In this document: one piece after another, positions 45,037 to 53,669 of the stretch | How the letters are laid out: each line of letters opens with the position of its first letter | How positions within the stretch are numbered: the stretch's first letter is position 1 | NCBI GenBank assembly: GCA_023423695.1 | Contig: JAFAFA010000133.1 | Span: 10,018 to 74,017 of the forward strand | Direction of reading: 5' to 3' | DNA length: 64,000 nucleotides | From: Pseudomonadota bacterium | Lineage (GTDB): Bacteria; Pseudomonadota; Alphaproteobacteria; Azospirillales; Azospirillaceae | Translations under genes and position numbers: made by a program | Notes under the pieces: generated by a model | Databases searched by the model: none | Seen by the model: the letters and a program-made list of their open reading frames with translations, nothing else | Told to the model about the DNA's origin: nothing

Positions 45037-45924
45037 TCAGGCGCCCCCTTCGCCGGTTGTCGCATGTCCCGGTGGTCCGGTCCCGTCCTGCGGCCGGATC
45101 AGTGCATCCAGCATCAGTCTAGCCGATTCCGGGTCATGGATTCTCTGCTCAAAATCGACGCGGGCGACGTACCCCCCGCGTCGCAGGTCGCATCCCTCCG
45201 GGTCCACCCCGGTCAGGCTCCAGCCCTCCCCCTCCCCTTGCCCGGTCCCGTCCTGATCGGTCGAGGGGACCAGCCGGGGGCCGTAGCCCTCGCCGTTCAG
45301 GCGGTCGAGCAGTTCCGCCTCCCCCGCCGCCAGTGCCGGAGCGGAGGCGGGCAGGTCCAGTTGGGCGGCGGACAGCCAGTGGATGCGGCCGAAGCCGGCG
45401 ACCAGATGGGCGCGCTCCACCGTCACGCGGTAGATGGCGAAATCGGCGAAGCCGGCATAGAAGGCGGCGTCGGGATGGCGGCGCAGGTAGCGTGCCCGGT
45501 GGGCGGGGTCGTCCGACCGCTCCGCCCGGCCCAGGACCGACAGGCGCGCGCCGGTCAGCGGCTGCGCCAATCCGGCGGTGCCGTCGAACAGCAGTCCGAC
45601 CCGGCCGTCGGCCAGCAGGTTGCGTGTGTGGTCGGCCAGTGTGGAAAGCAGAAGCAGCGGGCTGCCGTCATGGTCGAACGCCACCAGCACCAGCGATGGA
45701 TAGGGCCAGCCGCCCGTGTCCGCGCCGGCGGTATCGGCGCTGCCGCTGTCGTCCGGCCGCTGGGCGGTGGCCAGCGCGGCGCGGTCGCAGGCGCGCATCA
45801 GGCGCCGGGCACTGGTGGCCGGAGCCGTGCCGCCCGGGCGGTCGCCCGGAGGGATTGCGCCCTCCCTCGCATCCGAAGCGGTGCCGGCCGGAGAGGACGC
45901 CGAAAGGGCGTTCAGAAAACTCAT
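45037..45924 (-). CDS. HugZ-like pyridoxamine 5'-phosphate-oxidase-fold protein
   Basis: 295 residues from the Met at 45924 (TTTTGGA upstream). The N-terminal split-barrel flavin/heme-binding fold shows MRACDRAALAT, WPYPSLVLVAFDHDGSPLLLLSTLADHTRNL, then ARLSVLGRAE and the YLRRHPDAAFYAGFADFAIYRV segment, all typical of HugZ/HutZ-type proteins. The C-terminal DUF2470-like part (from about residue 215) lacks the usual NADHADA motif and has a Gly/Glu-rich insertion, so heme use is uncertain. It is divergent from chvI. Confidence 0.85.
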   Translation of the reverse strand: MSFLNALSASSPAGTASDAREGAIPPGDRPGGTAPATSARRLMRACDRAALATAQRPDDSGSADTAGADTGGWPYPSLVLVAFDHDGSPLLLLSTLADHTRNLLADGRVGLLFDGTAGLAQPLTGARLSVLGRAERSDDPAHRARYLRRHPDAAFYAGFADFAIYRVTVERAHLVAGFGRIHWLSAAQLDLPASAPALAAGEAELLDRLNGEGYGPRLVPSTDQDGTGQGEGEGWSLTGVDPEGCDLRRGGYVARVDFEQRIHDPESARLMLDALIRPQDGTGPPGHATTGEGGA

Positions 45925-46151
45925 TCCAAAACGAGTGCGTTCTCCCGCGCGGCACCGTTGTTCGGCGCCGCATTGCCGCCATATTGGACCATACAAATGC
46001 TGCGGGAAAAGGGAAAACTGCCGCTGGTACCTGGACTCTGGCATAAAGTATTGGAATGACCACTCGGCCTATGCCTGATGTTTCCGCTAACATTTCAGGT
46101 TCCGCCCCGCTCGACCGTTCCGTTCTGACCGATTGGGAAGCTGTTACGACC

Positions 46152-46847
46152 ATGGCCCACACCGTCGCCCTGGTGGATGACGATCGCAACATCCTGGCTT
46201 CCGTCTCCATCGCCCTGGAGGCCGAAGGTTTCGACGTGCGCACCTATACGGACGGCGCCGAGGCGCTGCGCGGCCTGACCCAGCGCCCGCCCGACCTCGC
46301 CGTGCTCGACATCAAGATGCCGCGCATGGACGGCATGGAGTTGCTGCAACGCCTGCGTCAGACCAGCCACATCCCCGTCATCTTCCTGACCAGCAAGGAC
46401 GACGAGCTGGACGAGCTGATGGGCCTGCGCATGGGGGCCGACGACTACATCAAGAAGCCCTTCTCGCAGCGCCTGCTGATCGAGCGCATCCGGGCTCTGC
46501 TGCGGCGCGAGGCCCTGCGCGGCGAGACCGCCGACGCCGATCCCGGCCAGATGATCACCCGCGGGCCGCTTCTGCTGGACGGCGCCCGCCATGCCTGCAG
46601 CTGGAAGGGGCAGCCGATCGATCTGACGGTGACGGAGTTCCTGCTGGTGCGGGCGCTGGCCCAGCGGCCGGGCCATGTGAAGAACCGCGACCAGCTGATG
46701 GACGCGGCCTATGGCGAGCACGTCTACGTCGACGACCGCACCATCGACAGCCACATTAAGCGGCTGCGCAAGAAGTTCAAGGCGGTCGACCCCGACTTCT
46801 CCCAGATCGAAACACTCTATGGCGTCGGCTACCGGTACAAGGAGTAG
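46152..46847 (+). CDS. chvI: Response regulator ChvI
   Basis: OmpR-type DNA-binding response regulator, the partner of ChvG, controlling envelope, acid and host-related genes in alphaproteobacteria. 231 residues from the ATG at 46152, matching the family start (TVALVDDDRNILASVSIALE). The frame is open upstream to 46056. The phospho-acceptor is Asp53 in VLDIKMPRMDG, the switch Lys is in DDYIKKPF, and the winged helix includes HVKNRDQLMDAAYGEHVYVDDRT and HIKRLRKKF. The sensor kinase gene begins 5 bp after this stop, using an AAGGAG that overlaps the chvI end. Confidence 0.95.
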   Translation: MAHTVALVDDDRNILASVSIALEAEGFDVRTYTDGAEALRGLTQRPPDLAVLDIKMPRMDGMELLQRLRQTSHIPVIFLTSKDDELDELMGLRMGADDYIKKPFSQRLLIERIRALLRREALRGETADADPGQMITRGPLLLDGARHACSWKGQPIDLTVTEFLLVRALAQRPGHVKNRDQLMDAAYGEHVYVDDRTIDSHIKRLRKKFKAVDPDFSQIETLYGVGYRYKE

Positions 46848-46851
46848 ACCG

Positions 46852-48594
46852 GTGTCCGCGACGGGCGGAGTGAGGCCAGGGAAGGGGCCGGTGCAGCGGC
46901 GCGGCGTGTCGCCGCTGACCCTGCGCATCCTGGCGGTGAACGTGCTGGCGCTGCTGGTGCTGGCGGCGGGCCTGCTCTATCTCGGCCGCTACCAGGACCG
47001 GCTGATCCAGGCCGAGACCGAGGCGCTGGCGACCGAGGCGCGCATCTTCGCCTCCGCGTTGGGCGAGGGTGCGGTGAACCGCATCCTGACCGCCCCCGCC
47101 CCCGCCGGCACCTCCACCACCGACGAGGGGGGCGAACGGTTCGAACTGGCCCCTGAACTGGCCCGCCCGATGGTCCGCCGCCTGGCGGAGGCGACGGCGA
47201 CCCGCACCCGTCTGTACGACATCGACGGTCACATGCTGTCCGACAGCCGCGTTCTGGTCGGCTCACAGGGACGCATCGAGATCCGCGAACTGCCCTCTCC
47301 ACCCGCCGGCGATCCGGTCAGTCGCGCGATCAACGACCTCTACACCCGGCTGATCGACGTGGTGCCCAGCCGGGAGGGGCTGCCGGCCTACCGTGAGGCG
47401 CCCGGCCGGCCGAACCCCGACGTGGAGCGGGCGCTCGGCGGCGAGGCGGCGGCCACCGTCTGGCGCGTCGACGGCGAGGGCGGCGACCCGGAACTGCTGC
47501 TGACGGTGGCGGTGCCGGTGCAGCGCTACCGCGAGGTGCTTGGCGCGGTGCTGCTGGCGCGCAGCGGCGGCGAGATCGACCGGGCCATCCGCTCCGTCCG
47601 CTTCGACATCCTGCGGGTGTTCGGGGTGGCGCTGCTGGTGACGATCGCCCTGTCCTTCTACCTGGCCGGCACCATCGCCCGGCCGATCCGCCGGCTGGCC
47701 CAGGCCGCCGACCGGCTGCGCACCAGCCACGGCCGCCATGCCGAGATCCCCGACCTGACCCGCCGCGGCGACGAGATCGGCGAATTGTCCGGCGTGCTGC
47801 GCGAGATGACCGACGCGCTGTGGACGCGGATGGACGCCATCGAACGCTTCGCCGCCGACGTCGCCCACGAGATCAAGAACCCGCTGACCTCGCTGCGCAG
47901 CGCGGTGGAGACCGCCGGCCGCGTCAGCGACCCGCGCCACCGCGACCGGTTGATGGCGATCATCGCCGACGACGTGCAGCGGCTGGACCGGCTGATCAGC
48001 GACATCTCCAACGCTTCGCGCCTCGACGCCGAGCTGTCGCGGGCGGAACCGGAGCCGGTCGACATCGGCCTCCTGCTGACCATGCTGGCCGAACTGCGCC
48101 AGGCGGTCGCCGAAACCGTGGACGAGACGGTGGCGGCCGGCGGGGGAGAAGCGCTTGGGAAAGGCGGCGCGGAGGATGGCCGGCCCAAGCCGCCCCGCGT
48201 CCTGATCGACATTCCTGCAGGCGAGCGGCTGGTGGTGCCGGGGCTGGAGGGGCGGCTGACGCAGGTGTTCCAGAACCTGATCGACAACGCCCTGTCCTTC
48301 TCGCCGCCCGGCGGCGTCGTGCGGCTGTCCGCCCGGCGCACCGGACGCACCGTGACGGTGGTGGTGTCCGACCAGGGTCCCGGCATTCCCGAGGGAAAGG
48401 AGGAGGCCATCTTCGACCGCTTCTACACCGAACGTCCGGCGGGCGAGAAGTTCGGAACCCATTCCGGTCTCGGACTTTCGATAGCAAAGCAGATAGTCAG
48501 CGCACACAACGGTTCGATATCCGCGCGAAACCGTCAGGTATCGGAGGGGTCGGTCGACGGCGCCGACTTCACCGTTACCCTGCCTCTGTTATGA
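46852..48594 (+). CDS. chvG: Sensor histidine kinase ChvG
   Basis: Membrane histidine kinase of the ChvG/ChvI (ExoS/ChvI, BatS/BatR) system. The GTG at 46852 is chosen because AAGGAG lies 7 bp upstream and the chvI stop is 4 bp away; it gives 580 residues. A transmembrane helix at about 23-46, a periplasmic sensor region, and a second helix near 250-270 are followed by HAMP (GTIARPIRRLAQAADRLR). The phosphorylated His339 lies in FAADVAHEIKNPLTSLRS. N, G1 and G2 boxes appear as NLIDNALSFS, DQGPGIP and GLGLSIAK. Transcribed with chvI. Confidence 0.95.
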   Translation: MSATGGVRPGKGPVQRRGVSPLTLRILAVNVLALLVLAAGLLYLGRYQDRLIQAETEALATEARIFASALGEGAVNRILTAPAPAGTSTTDEGGERFELAPELARPMVRRLAEATATRTRLYDIDGHMLSDSRVLVGSQGRIEIRELPSPPAGDPVSRAINDLYTRLIDVVPSREGLPAYREAPGRPNPDVERALGGEAAATVWRVDGEGGDPELLLTVAVPVQRYREVLGAVLLARSGGEIDRAIRSVRFDILRVFGVALLVTIALSFYLAGTIARPIRRLAQAADRLRTSHGRHAEIPDLTRRGDEIGELSGVLREMTDALWTRMDAIERFAADVAHEIKNPLTSLRSAVETAGRVSDPRHRDRLMAIIADDVQRLDRLISDISNASRLDAELSRAEPEPVDIGLLLTMLAELRQAVAETVDETVAAGGGEALGKGGAEDGRPKPPRVLIDIPAGERLVVPGLEGRLTQVFQNLIDNALSFSPPGGVVRLSARRTGRTVTVVVSDQGPGIPEGKEEAIFDRFYTERPAGEKFGTHSGLGLSIAKQIVSAHNGSISARNRQVSEGSVDGADFTVTLPLL

Positions 48595-48787
48595 AACCTT
48601 CGACTGATGTGCATGCATTCCCGGCACTATCGGGTGGACAAGCCCGGTTTATCGACCGATCATGGCGGAGGTCGTTCTCGCTTGCCGGCTGACGCGGCGA
48701 CCGGTCCCTACCGGTCCGGTTGTCTTCTTTCATCCCGTGCGGTGATCGGAGGGTGGCCATCCCCCGGAACAAACATGTGGGGTTGCC

Positions 48788-49204
48788 ATGCCTGAGTCCG
48801 CTCCTCCCGATTTTCTCGCCAACAGGTTGTCCCCTCCGGGTTCCCGTTCCTTCGGTCCCCTTCCGGGAGAGGCCGAGGTCGTCGACCTCCGCCGCTACCG
48901 GCTGGCCCGCCTGATCCGCGATGCCGGACGGCAGCAGGGGGAATTGGCCCGGCTGATGCGGGACAGCGCGCGGGAGCGCAACCAGTTGGCGGAGGCACTG
49001 CAGGGCGCGCAACGCCATCTCGCCAGCATCGCCGACAACTACAAGATCCTGCTGGTCCGGCTGCAGCGGGAAAAGGACTTCCGCGACGCCTGCCAGGAAG
49101 CGGCGGAGCTGGAGGCTCTGGACGAGATGATCCGCCGCCGGGACGCCCTCGCCCTGGAACTGGAGGCCATCCGCCGCACTCCCCGCGGGATCGCCGGGAA
49201 CTGA
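48788..49204 (+). CDS. Small coiled-coil protein of unknown function
   Basis: 138 residues. After a Pro/Gly/Ser-rich N-terminus (MPESAPPDFLANRLSPPGSR), the chain from about residue 30 to 125 is one long amphipathic helix with heptad-like Leu/Arg/Glu spacing (RLMRDSARERNQLAEALQGA). No signal or membrane segment. The start lacks a strong ribosome site. It lies between chvG (193 bp upstream) and hprK (226 bp downstream) on the same strand. No family recognised. Confidence 0.65.
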   Translation: MPESAPPDFLANRLSPPGSRSFGPLPGEAEVVDLRRYRLARLIRDAGRQQGELARLMRDSARERNQLAEALQGAQRHLASIADNYKILLVRLQREKDFRDACQEAAELEALDEMIRRRDALALELEAIRRTPRGIAGN

Positions 49205-49430
49205 GCGGCTCCGCATGCGGAAAAAGGGCGAGGGCCGGGAAGCGGGGCGCCCCTGCAATCGCGGCTTTTCATCTGCGGTCTCCTCCCGTGTTCCGGCCGG
49301 GTCTGCTCCGCGCCGAAAGAACCGAGGCAAGCGGATGGGGGATCCCGGTCAGGTGTCCCCGCCTGACCAGTCGGGCCACCGTTCCGTTCCCATTGACAGA
49401 ACCTGCGCCACGTCTCACCTTCGCCAGACT

Positions 49431-49934
49431 ATGGTGACGATTCACGGCACCTGCGTCTTGCTCTCCGAGATCGGCGTACTGCTGCGCGGGGAGTCCGGAC
49501 GCGGAAAATCGGATTTGGCCTTGCGACTGATCGACGGCGGCGCCCAACTGGTCTCGGACGACCGGGTGGCTCTGCGCGCCGGTTCCGGACGGCTGACCGC
49601 TTCCGCCCCGCCGGCGCTGGCCGGGCTGCTGGAGGTGCGGGGCGTCGGCATCCTTCCGGTCCCGTCCGTCGCGTCGGCCGATGTCGGGCTCGTCGTCGAT
49701 CTGCTGCCGCGCGACGGGGTGGAACGTCTGCCGCAGGCGGAGACCGAGATGCTGATGGGCATCGCCCTTCCCCGGCTGGGCCTGCACGCCTTCGACGCCT
49801 CCACTCCCGCCAAGATCCGCCTTGCCGCCGCCTGCCTGCGCGACGGGCGGCTGGAGCGGGTGCCCGCAAGCCTGACCGTCCAGTCCGGTTCGGTCCAGTC
49901 CGGCCAGAGTCATCCCAGCCCGGTCGCGCCATGA
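49431..49934 (+). CDS. hprK: HPr kinase/phosphorylase, short alphaproteobacterial type
   Basis: Kinase that phosphorylates HPr on its regulatory serine and can reverse the reaction. 167 residues from the ATG at 49431. It contains only the C-terminal kinase domain, the normal state in alphaproteobacteria, not the longer form of Firmicutes. Walker A GESGRGKS is at 20-27, followed by LVSDDRVAL, and the HprK signature region LEVRGVGILPVP. Its stop overlaps the rapZ start as ATGA. Confidence 0.93.
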   Translation: MVTIHGTCVLLSEIGVLLRGESGRGKSDLALRLIDGGAQLVSDDRVALRAGSGRLTASAPPALAGLLEVRGVGILPVPSVASADVGLVVDLLPRDGVERLPQAETEMLMGIALPRLGLHAFDASTPAKIRLAAACLRDGRLERVPASLTVQSGSVQSGQSHPSPVAP

Positions 49935-50920
49935 GCCTGTCCGACGTGCCGTCCGATTCCGTCACCAATGCGCCGGCCAACCCTGCGACGGCCCGCGGCC
50001 GCGTCGTGCTGGTCACCGGCCTGTCGGGCGCCGGCATGTCGGTGGCCCTGAAGGCGCTGGAGGATCTGGGATACGAGGCGGTCGACAATCTGCGCCTGTC
50101 GCTGGTTTCCGCCCTGATCCAACAGGCCGACCCGAAGCGCCGGCCGCTGGCGCTGGTGATCGACAGCCGGACCCGCGACTTTTCCGCGCAGAACTTCCTG
50201 GACGAGCTGGCGGAGCTTCGCGGCCGCGACGACCTGGACGTCAGTCTGGTCTTCCTCGATTGCGGCGACGAGGTGTTGCAGCGCCGCTTCACCGAGACGC
50301 GCCGCCGCCATCCGCTGGCGGAGGACCGGACGGTCCCCGACGGCATCCAGCGCGAGCGTGCCCTGCTGTTCCCGCTGAAGGAGGAAGCCGACGTCACGGT
50401 CGACACGACGCAACTGTCCATTCACGATTTGCGGCGCATCCTGTCTGGGCATTTCCGGCGTGACGCCCAGGCAGCCCTGCAGGTGTTCGTGACCTCCTTC
50501 TCCTTCCGCCAGGGACTTCCGCGCGAAGCCGATCTGGTCTTCGACGTGCGGTTCCTGACCAATCCGCATTACGATCCGGAGCTTCGGCCGCTGACCGGCC
50601 TGAACCCGGCCGTCGCGGCACGGGTGGAAAGCGACCCCGACTTCCCCGCCTTCTTCCGGAACCTGACGGAGCTGCTGCGCCCGCTGCTGCCCCGCTACAA
50701 CCAGGAAGGAAAGAGCTATCTGACCATCGCCATCGGCTGCACCGGGGGCAAGCACCGGTCGGTCTTCATCGCCGAACGGCTGGCCGCCTGGCTGAAGGAG
50801 CAGAGGCTGCGGGTCAGCCTGAGCCACCGCGAACTCGACCGGCTGGGGCTGCGCACCGCCGGCCAGACTGGCACCCCGCCCGGCACCTCGGCCGGCAGCC
50901 AGACCGGCAACATGGGATGA
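49931..50920 (+). CDS. rapZ: RNase adapter protein RapZ (YvcJ family)
   Basis: P-loop family protein; in E. coli RapZ guides RNase E to the small RNA GlmZ and so tunes glucosamine-6-phosphate synthesis. 329 residues. The N-terminal domain reads VVLVTGLSGAGMSVALKALEDLGYEAVDNL: in the Walker A motif the Lys is replaced by Met36. The C-terminal RNA-binding core is intact, with VFDVRFLTNPHYDPELRPLTG and IAIGCTGGKHRSVFIAE. A disordered Gly/Thr/Ser-rich tail ends the chain. The gene overlaps hprK by 4 bp and lies upstream of the EIIA gene, a conserved alphaproteobacterial arrangement. Confidence 0.93.
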   Translation: MSLSDVPSDSVTNAPANPATARGRVVLVTGLSGAGMSVALKALEDLGYEAVDNLRLSLVSALIQQADPKRRPLALVIDSRTRDFSAQNFLDELAELRGRDDLDVSLVFLDCGDEVLQRRFTETRRRHPLAEDRTVPDGIQRERALLFPLKEEADVTVDTTQLSIHDLRRILSGHFRRDAQAALQVFVTSFSFRQGLPREADLVFDVRFLTNPHYDPELRPLTGLNPAVAARVESDPDFPAFFRNLTELLRPLLPRYNQEGKSYLTIAIGCTGGKHRSVFIAERLAAWLKEQRLRVSLSHRELDRLGLRTAGQTGTPPGTSAGSQTGNMG

Positions 50921-51042
50921 TGCAAATTGCGCCTTGACGACCATACGTCCAACCAACGATCCAGATGCGATGCGGGCGGTTGCCGTGCGGCAGCGGTTCT
51001 CGCGCAGGTCTCCGGGGAGGACCCAACCTTGAAGGATGTCCC

Positions 51043-51441
51043 ATGATCGGTATGGTTCTTGTCACCCACGGACGGCTGGCCGAGGAGTTCATCGCCGCGC
51101 TGTTCCACGTGGTGGGCGAACAGCAGCAGGTGCGCGCCGTGTGCATCGGCCCGGACGACGACATGGAACAGCGCCGCCAGGACATCCTGAACTCGGTGGC
51201 GGAGGTCGACGACGGGTCGGGTGTCGTGGTGCTGACAGACATGTTCGGCGGCACGCCGTCCAACCTCGCCATCTCCATCATGGACAAGGCGAAGGTGGAG
51301 GTGATCGCCGGCGTCAACCTGCCGATGCTGATCAAGCTGGCCAGCGTGCGGAAGACCGAACCGCTCGACAAGTCGGTGATCGCCGCCCGCGACGCCGGGC
51401 AGAAATACATCAACGTCGCCTCCACCCTCCTGTCGGACTGA
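51043..51441 (+). CDS. PTS system EIIA component, mannose/fructose (ManX) type
   Basis: Cytoplasmic phosphocarrier of 132 residues. The ATG at 51043 has GAAGGATG upstream. The active His9 lies in MIGMVLVTHGRLAEEFIAAL, and the conserved VVVLTDMFGGTPSNLAIS follows. No EIIB or EIIC gene is in the window, so it is likely a regulatory phospho-acceptor, not part of a sugar importer. HPr follows 11 bp later. Confidence 0.94.
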   Translation: MIGMVLVTHGRLAEEFIAALFHVVGEQQQVRAVCIGPDDDMEQRRQDILNSVAEVDDGSGVVVLTDMFGGTPSNLAISIMDKAKVEVIAGVNLPMLIKLASVRKTEPLDKSVIAARDAGQKYINVASTLLSD

Positions 51442-51452
51442 AACCGCCCGCG

Positions 51453-51755
51453 ATGAGCCCCCCCGACGAAACGGCGCCCGCCGACGGCGAAATCCGCCGC
51501 ACCGCCACCATCACCAACCAGCGCGGCCTGCACGCCCGCGCCTCGGCCAAGTTCGTGAAGCTGGTCGCCACCTTCGACGCCGAGATCTCGGTGCGCCGCG
51601 GCGAGTCCGTCGTGTCCGGCGAATCGATCATGGGGCTGATGATGCTGGCCGCCGGCCCCGGCACCACGGTGGAACTGCGCGCGACCGGCACGGACGCCGA
51701 CGCGGCGATGGACGCCCTCCTGGACCTGATCAACCGCAAGTTCGATGAAGAGTGA
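51453..51755 (+). CDS. ptsH: HPr phosphocarrier protein
   Basis: HPr, the phosphocarrier between enzyme I and EIIA. The ATG at 51453 gives 100 residues. A 15-residue hydrophilic N-terminal extension precedes the usual fold. The catalytic His27 is in NQRGLHARASAKFV; the regulatory serine, target of HprK, is Ser58 in GESIMGLMML. The last 11 bp overlap the start of ptsI, giving translational coupling. Confidence 0.95.
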   Translation: MSPPDETAPADGEIRRTATITNQRGLHARASAKFVKLVATFDAEISVRRGESVVSGESIMGLMMLAAGPGTTVELRATGTDADAAMDALLDLINRKFDEE

Positions 51756-53592
51756 CCTGCCCTCCACCGGCGCGGCCAACGGCCCCGTGGCCGGTCCCGA
51801 CCGCGGCGGTTCCGGCGGTGTGCCCGCGCCCGACCCGTGGGGTGGTTCGGCGCGCTCCCTGCGCGGCCTGGGCGTGTCCCCCGGCATCGCCATCGGCCCG
51901 GCCCATGTGGTGGAAAGCGGCGCCGTCGCCATCCCCGAATACGCCATCGCACCCGACGCCGTCGAGGCGGAGGTCGCCCGCTTCAACGAGGCGGCGGCCA
52001 AGGCGCGGCGCCAGATCAAGAAGCTGAAGAGCAAGGCGCTGGTGCTGCCCGATTCGGCGTCGGAGGAGATCGGCTTCCTGCTGGACGCCCACCTGTCGAT
52101 GGTCACCAACTCGCGCCTGACCCGCGGGGTGGAGCATCGCATCAAGCAGGACCGCGTCAATGCCGAGGCCGCCATCCAGGCGGAGATCGCCGCCATCGCC
52201 GCGACCTTCGCCGGCATGGACGACGCCTATCTGGCCGGCCGCATCGACGACATCCGCGAGGTCGGGCGGCGGCTGACCCGCAACCTGATGAAGCAGGAAT
52301 ACCGGGCCTTCAGCAACCTGCCCCCCGGCAGCATCATCCTGGCGGAGGAACTGACCCCCGCCGATACCGCCCTGCTCGATCCCGCCGTCGTCGGCGGCTT
52401 CGCCACCGTGCTGGGCGGGGCGGAGGGGCACACGGCGATCCTCGCCCGCTCGCTCGGCCTGCCGGCGGTTCTGGGCGCGCCCGGCCTGCTGGCGGGGGTG
52501 CGCAACGGCGTGACGGTGATCGTCGACGGCCTGCAGGGCCGCGTGCTGATCGATCCGCCGGCCGAGGTGCTGGACGAATACAGTGCCCGCCGCGCCGCCC
52601 GCGAACGCGAGCGCCAGGGGCTGAAGAGCCTGCGCAAGCTGCCTGCCGTCACCCGCGACGGCACCGCGGTGACGCTGATGGCGAACCTGGAACTGCCCCG
52701 CGACCTGGAACAGGCGCTGGAGCACGGCGCCCAGGGCATCGGCCTGCTGCGGACCGAGTTCATGTTCATGAACCGCGACCATCTGCCCGACGAGGACGAG
52801 CAGTACGGCGTGCTGCGCACCATGATCGAGGGGATGGGCGGCCGCACCGTCACCGCCCGCACCATGGATCTGGGCGGCGAGAAGCTGGCCGGCTGGATGG
52901 CGGGCCGCTATGGCGAGCCGGCCAACCCGGCGCTCGGCCTGCGCGCCATCCGGCTGGGCCTGCGCGAACCGAAGCTGCTGGAAACCCAGCTCGCCGCCAT
53001 GCTGCGGGCCGGGGCGCACGGGCCGCTGCGCATCCTGCTGCCGATGATCGCATCGGTGGCGGAGGTGCAGAAGGTGCGGGAGATGATGGGGCAGGTCGCC
53101 CGCCGCCTGCGCCGTCGCGGCATCGCCATCGCCGACCCGCTGCCGCCGGTGGGGGTGATGGTGGAGGTGCCGGGGGCGGCCCTGTCGGCCGACGCGCTGG
53201 CCTATGCCGCCGATTTCTTCGCCATCGGCACCAACGACCTGACCCAGTACACGCTGGCCATCGACCGCGCCGACGAACAGGTCGCCACGCTGTACGACCC
53301 GCTGCATCCGGCGGTTCTGCGGCTGATCCAGTTCACCATCGAGGCGGCCTTGCGTGCCCGCATCACGGTGTCGGTCTGCGGCGAGATCGCCGGCGACCCG
53401 CGCTACACCGCGCTCCTGCTGGGCTTGGGCGTGCGTGAGCTGTCGATGGCGCCGCTGGCGGTTCCGGCGGTGAAGAAGCGCATCCGCTCGCTCGACCTGA
53501 TGGAGGCGAGCCGCCGTGCCCGCGTCATCATGGACCAGAGCGACAGCGGCCGCATCGCCACGCTGCTGGACGACTTCAACGCGATCTTGTGA
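51745..53592 (+). CDS. ptsI: PTS enzyme I (PEP-protein phosphotransferase)
   Basis: Enzyme I, which takes the phosphate from PEP and gives it to HPr. 615 residues. An N-terminal extension of about 38 residues is unlike the E. coli enzyme. The phospho-accepting His229 is in LGGAEGHTAILARSLGLPAV; the usual sequence there is TSHTAI, so the residue before His is Gly rather than Ser. The PEP-binding barrel shows GIGLLRTEFMFM, FAIGTNDLTQYTLAIDR and SVCGEIAGD. No GAF domain, so this is the carbohydrate type and not PtsP. Confidence 0.95.
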   Translation: MKSDLPSTGAANGPVAGPDRGGSGGVPAPDPWGGSARSLRGLGVSPGIAIGPAHVVESGAVAIPEYAIAPDAVEAEVARFNEAAAKARRQIKKLKSKALVLPDSASEEIGFLLDAHLSMVTNSRLTRGVEHRIKQDRVNAEAAIQAEIAAIAATFAGMDDAYLAGRIDDIREVGRRLTRNLMKQEYRAFSNLPPGSIILAEELTPADTALLDPAVVGGFATVLGGAEGHTAILARSLGLPAVLGAPGLLAGVRNGVTVIVDGLQGRVLIDPPAEVLDEYSARRAARERERQGLKSLRKLPAVTRDGTAVTLMANLELPRDLEQALEHGAQGIGLLRTEFMFMNRDHLPDEDEQYGVLRTMIEGMGGRTVTARTMDLGGEKLAGWMAGRYGEPANPALGLRAIRLGLREPKLLETQLAAMLRAGAHGPLRILLPMIASVAEVQKVREMMGQVARRLRRRGIAIADPLPPVGVMVEVPGAALSADALAYAADFFAIGTNDLTQYTLAIDRADEQVATLYDPLHPAVLRLIQFTIEAALRARITVSVCGEIAGDPRYTALLLGLGVRELSMAPLAVPAVKKRIRSLDLMEASRRARVIMDQSDSGRIATLLDDFNAIL

Positions 53593-53615
53593 GGGGCGTT
53601 AGACCCCCGCCCTAG

Positions 53616-53652
53616 CCCTCCCCAGCCCAGTGGGGAAGGTTAGTGTGGGGAT
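53616..53652. repeat. Third copy of the GC-rich palindromic intergenic element
   Basis: CCTCCCCAGCCCAGTGGGGA followed by AGGTTAGTGTGGGG matches the element at 19837-19874 in the same orientation, with several changes. It sits between ptsI and a convergent gene and forms a short stem that may serve as a terminator. Confidence 0.7.
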
Positions 53653-53669
53653 GACTCCGCAAGATTCCC

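Noticed and set aside
44772..45065. 97-codon minus-strand frame in the pckG upstream gap
   Set aside because: Third codon positions are often A, unlike every real gene here, and the peptide is low-complexity. Kept only as a remark on the gap.
44422..46059. Plus-strand open frame of about 545 codons across pckG start and the HugZ-like gene
   Set aside because: It crosses two well-supported minus-strand genes and a low-quality gap. It has no ribosome site and no recognisable domain.
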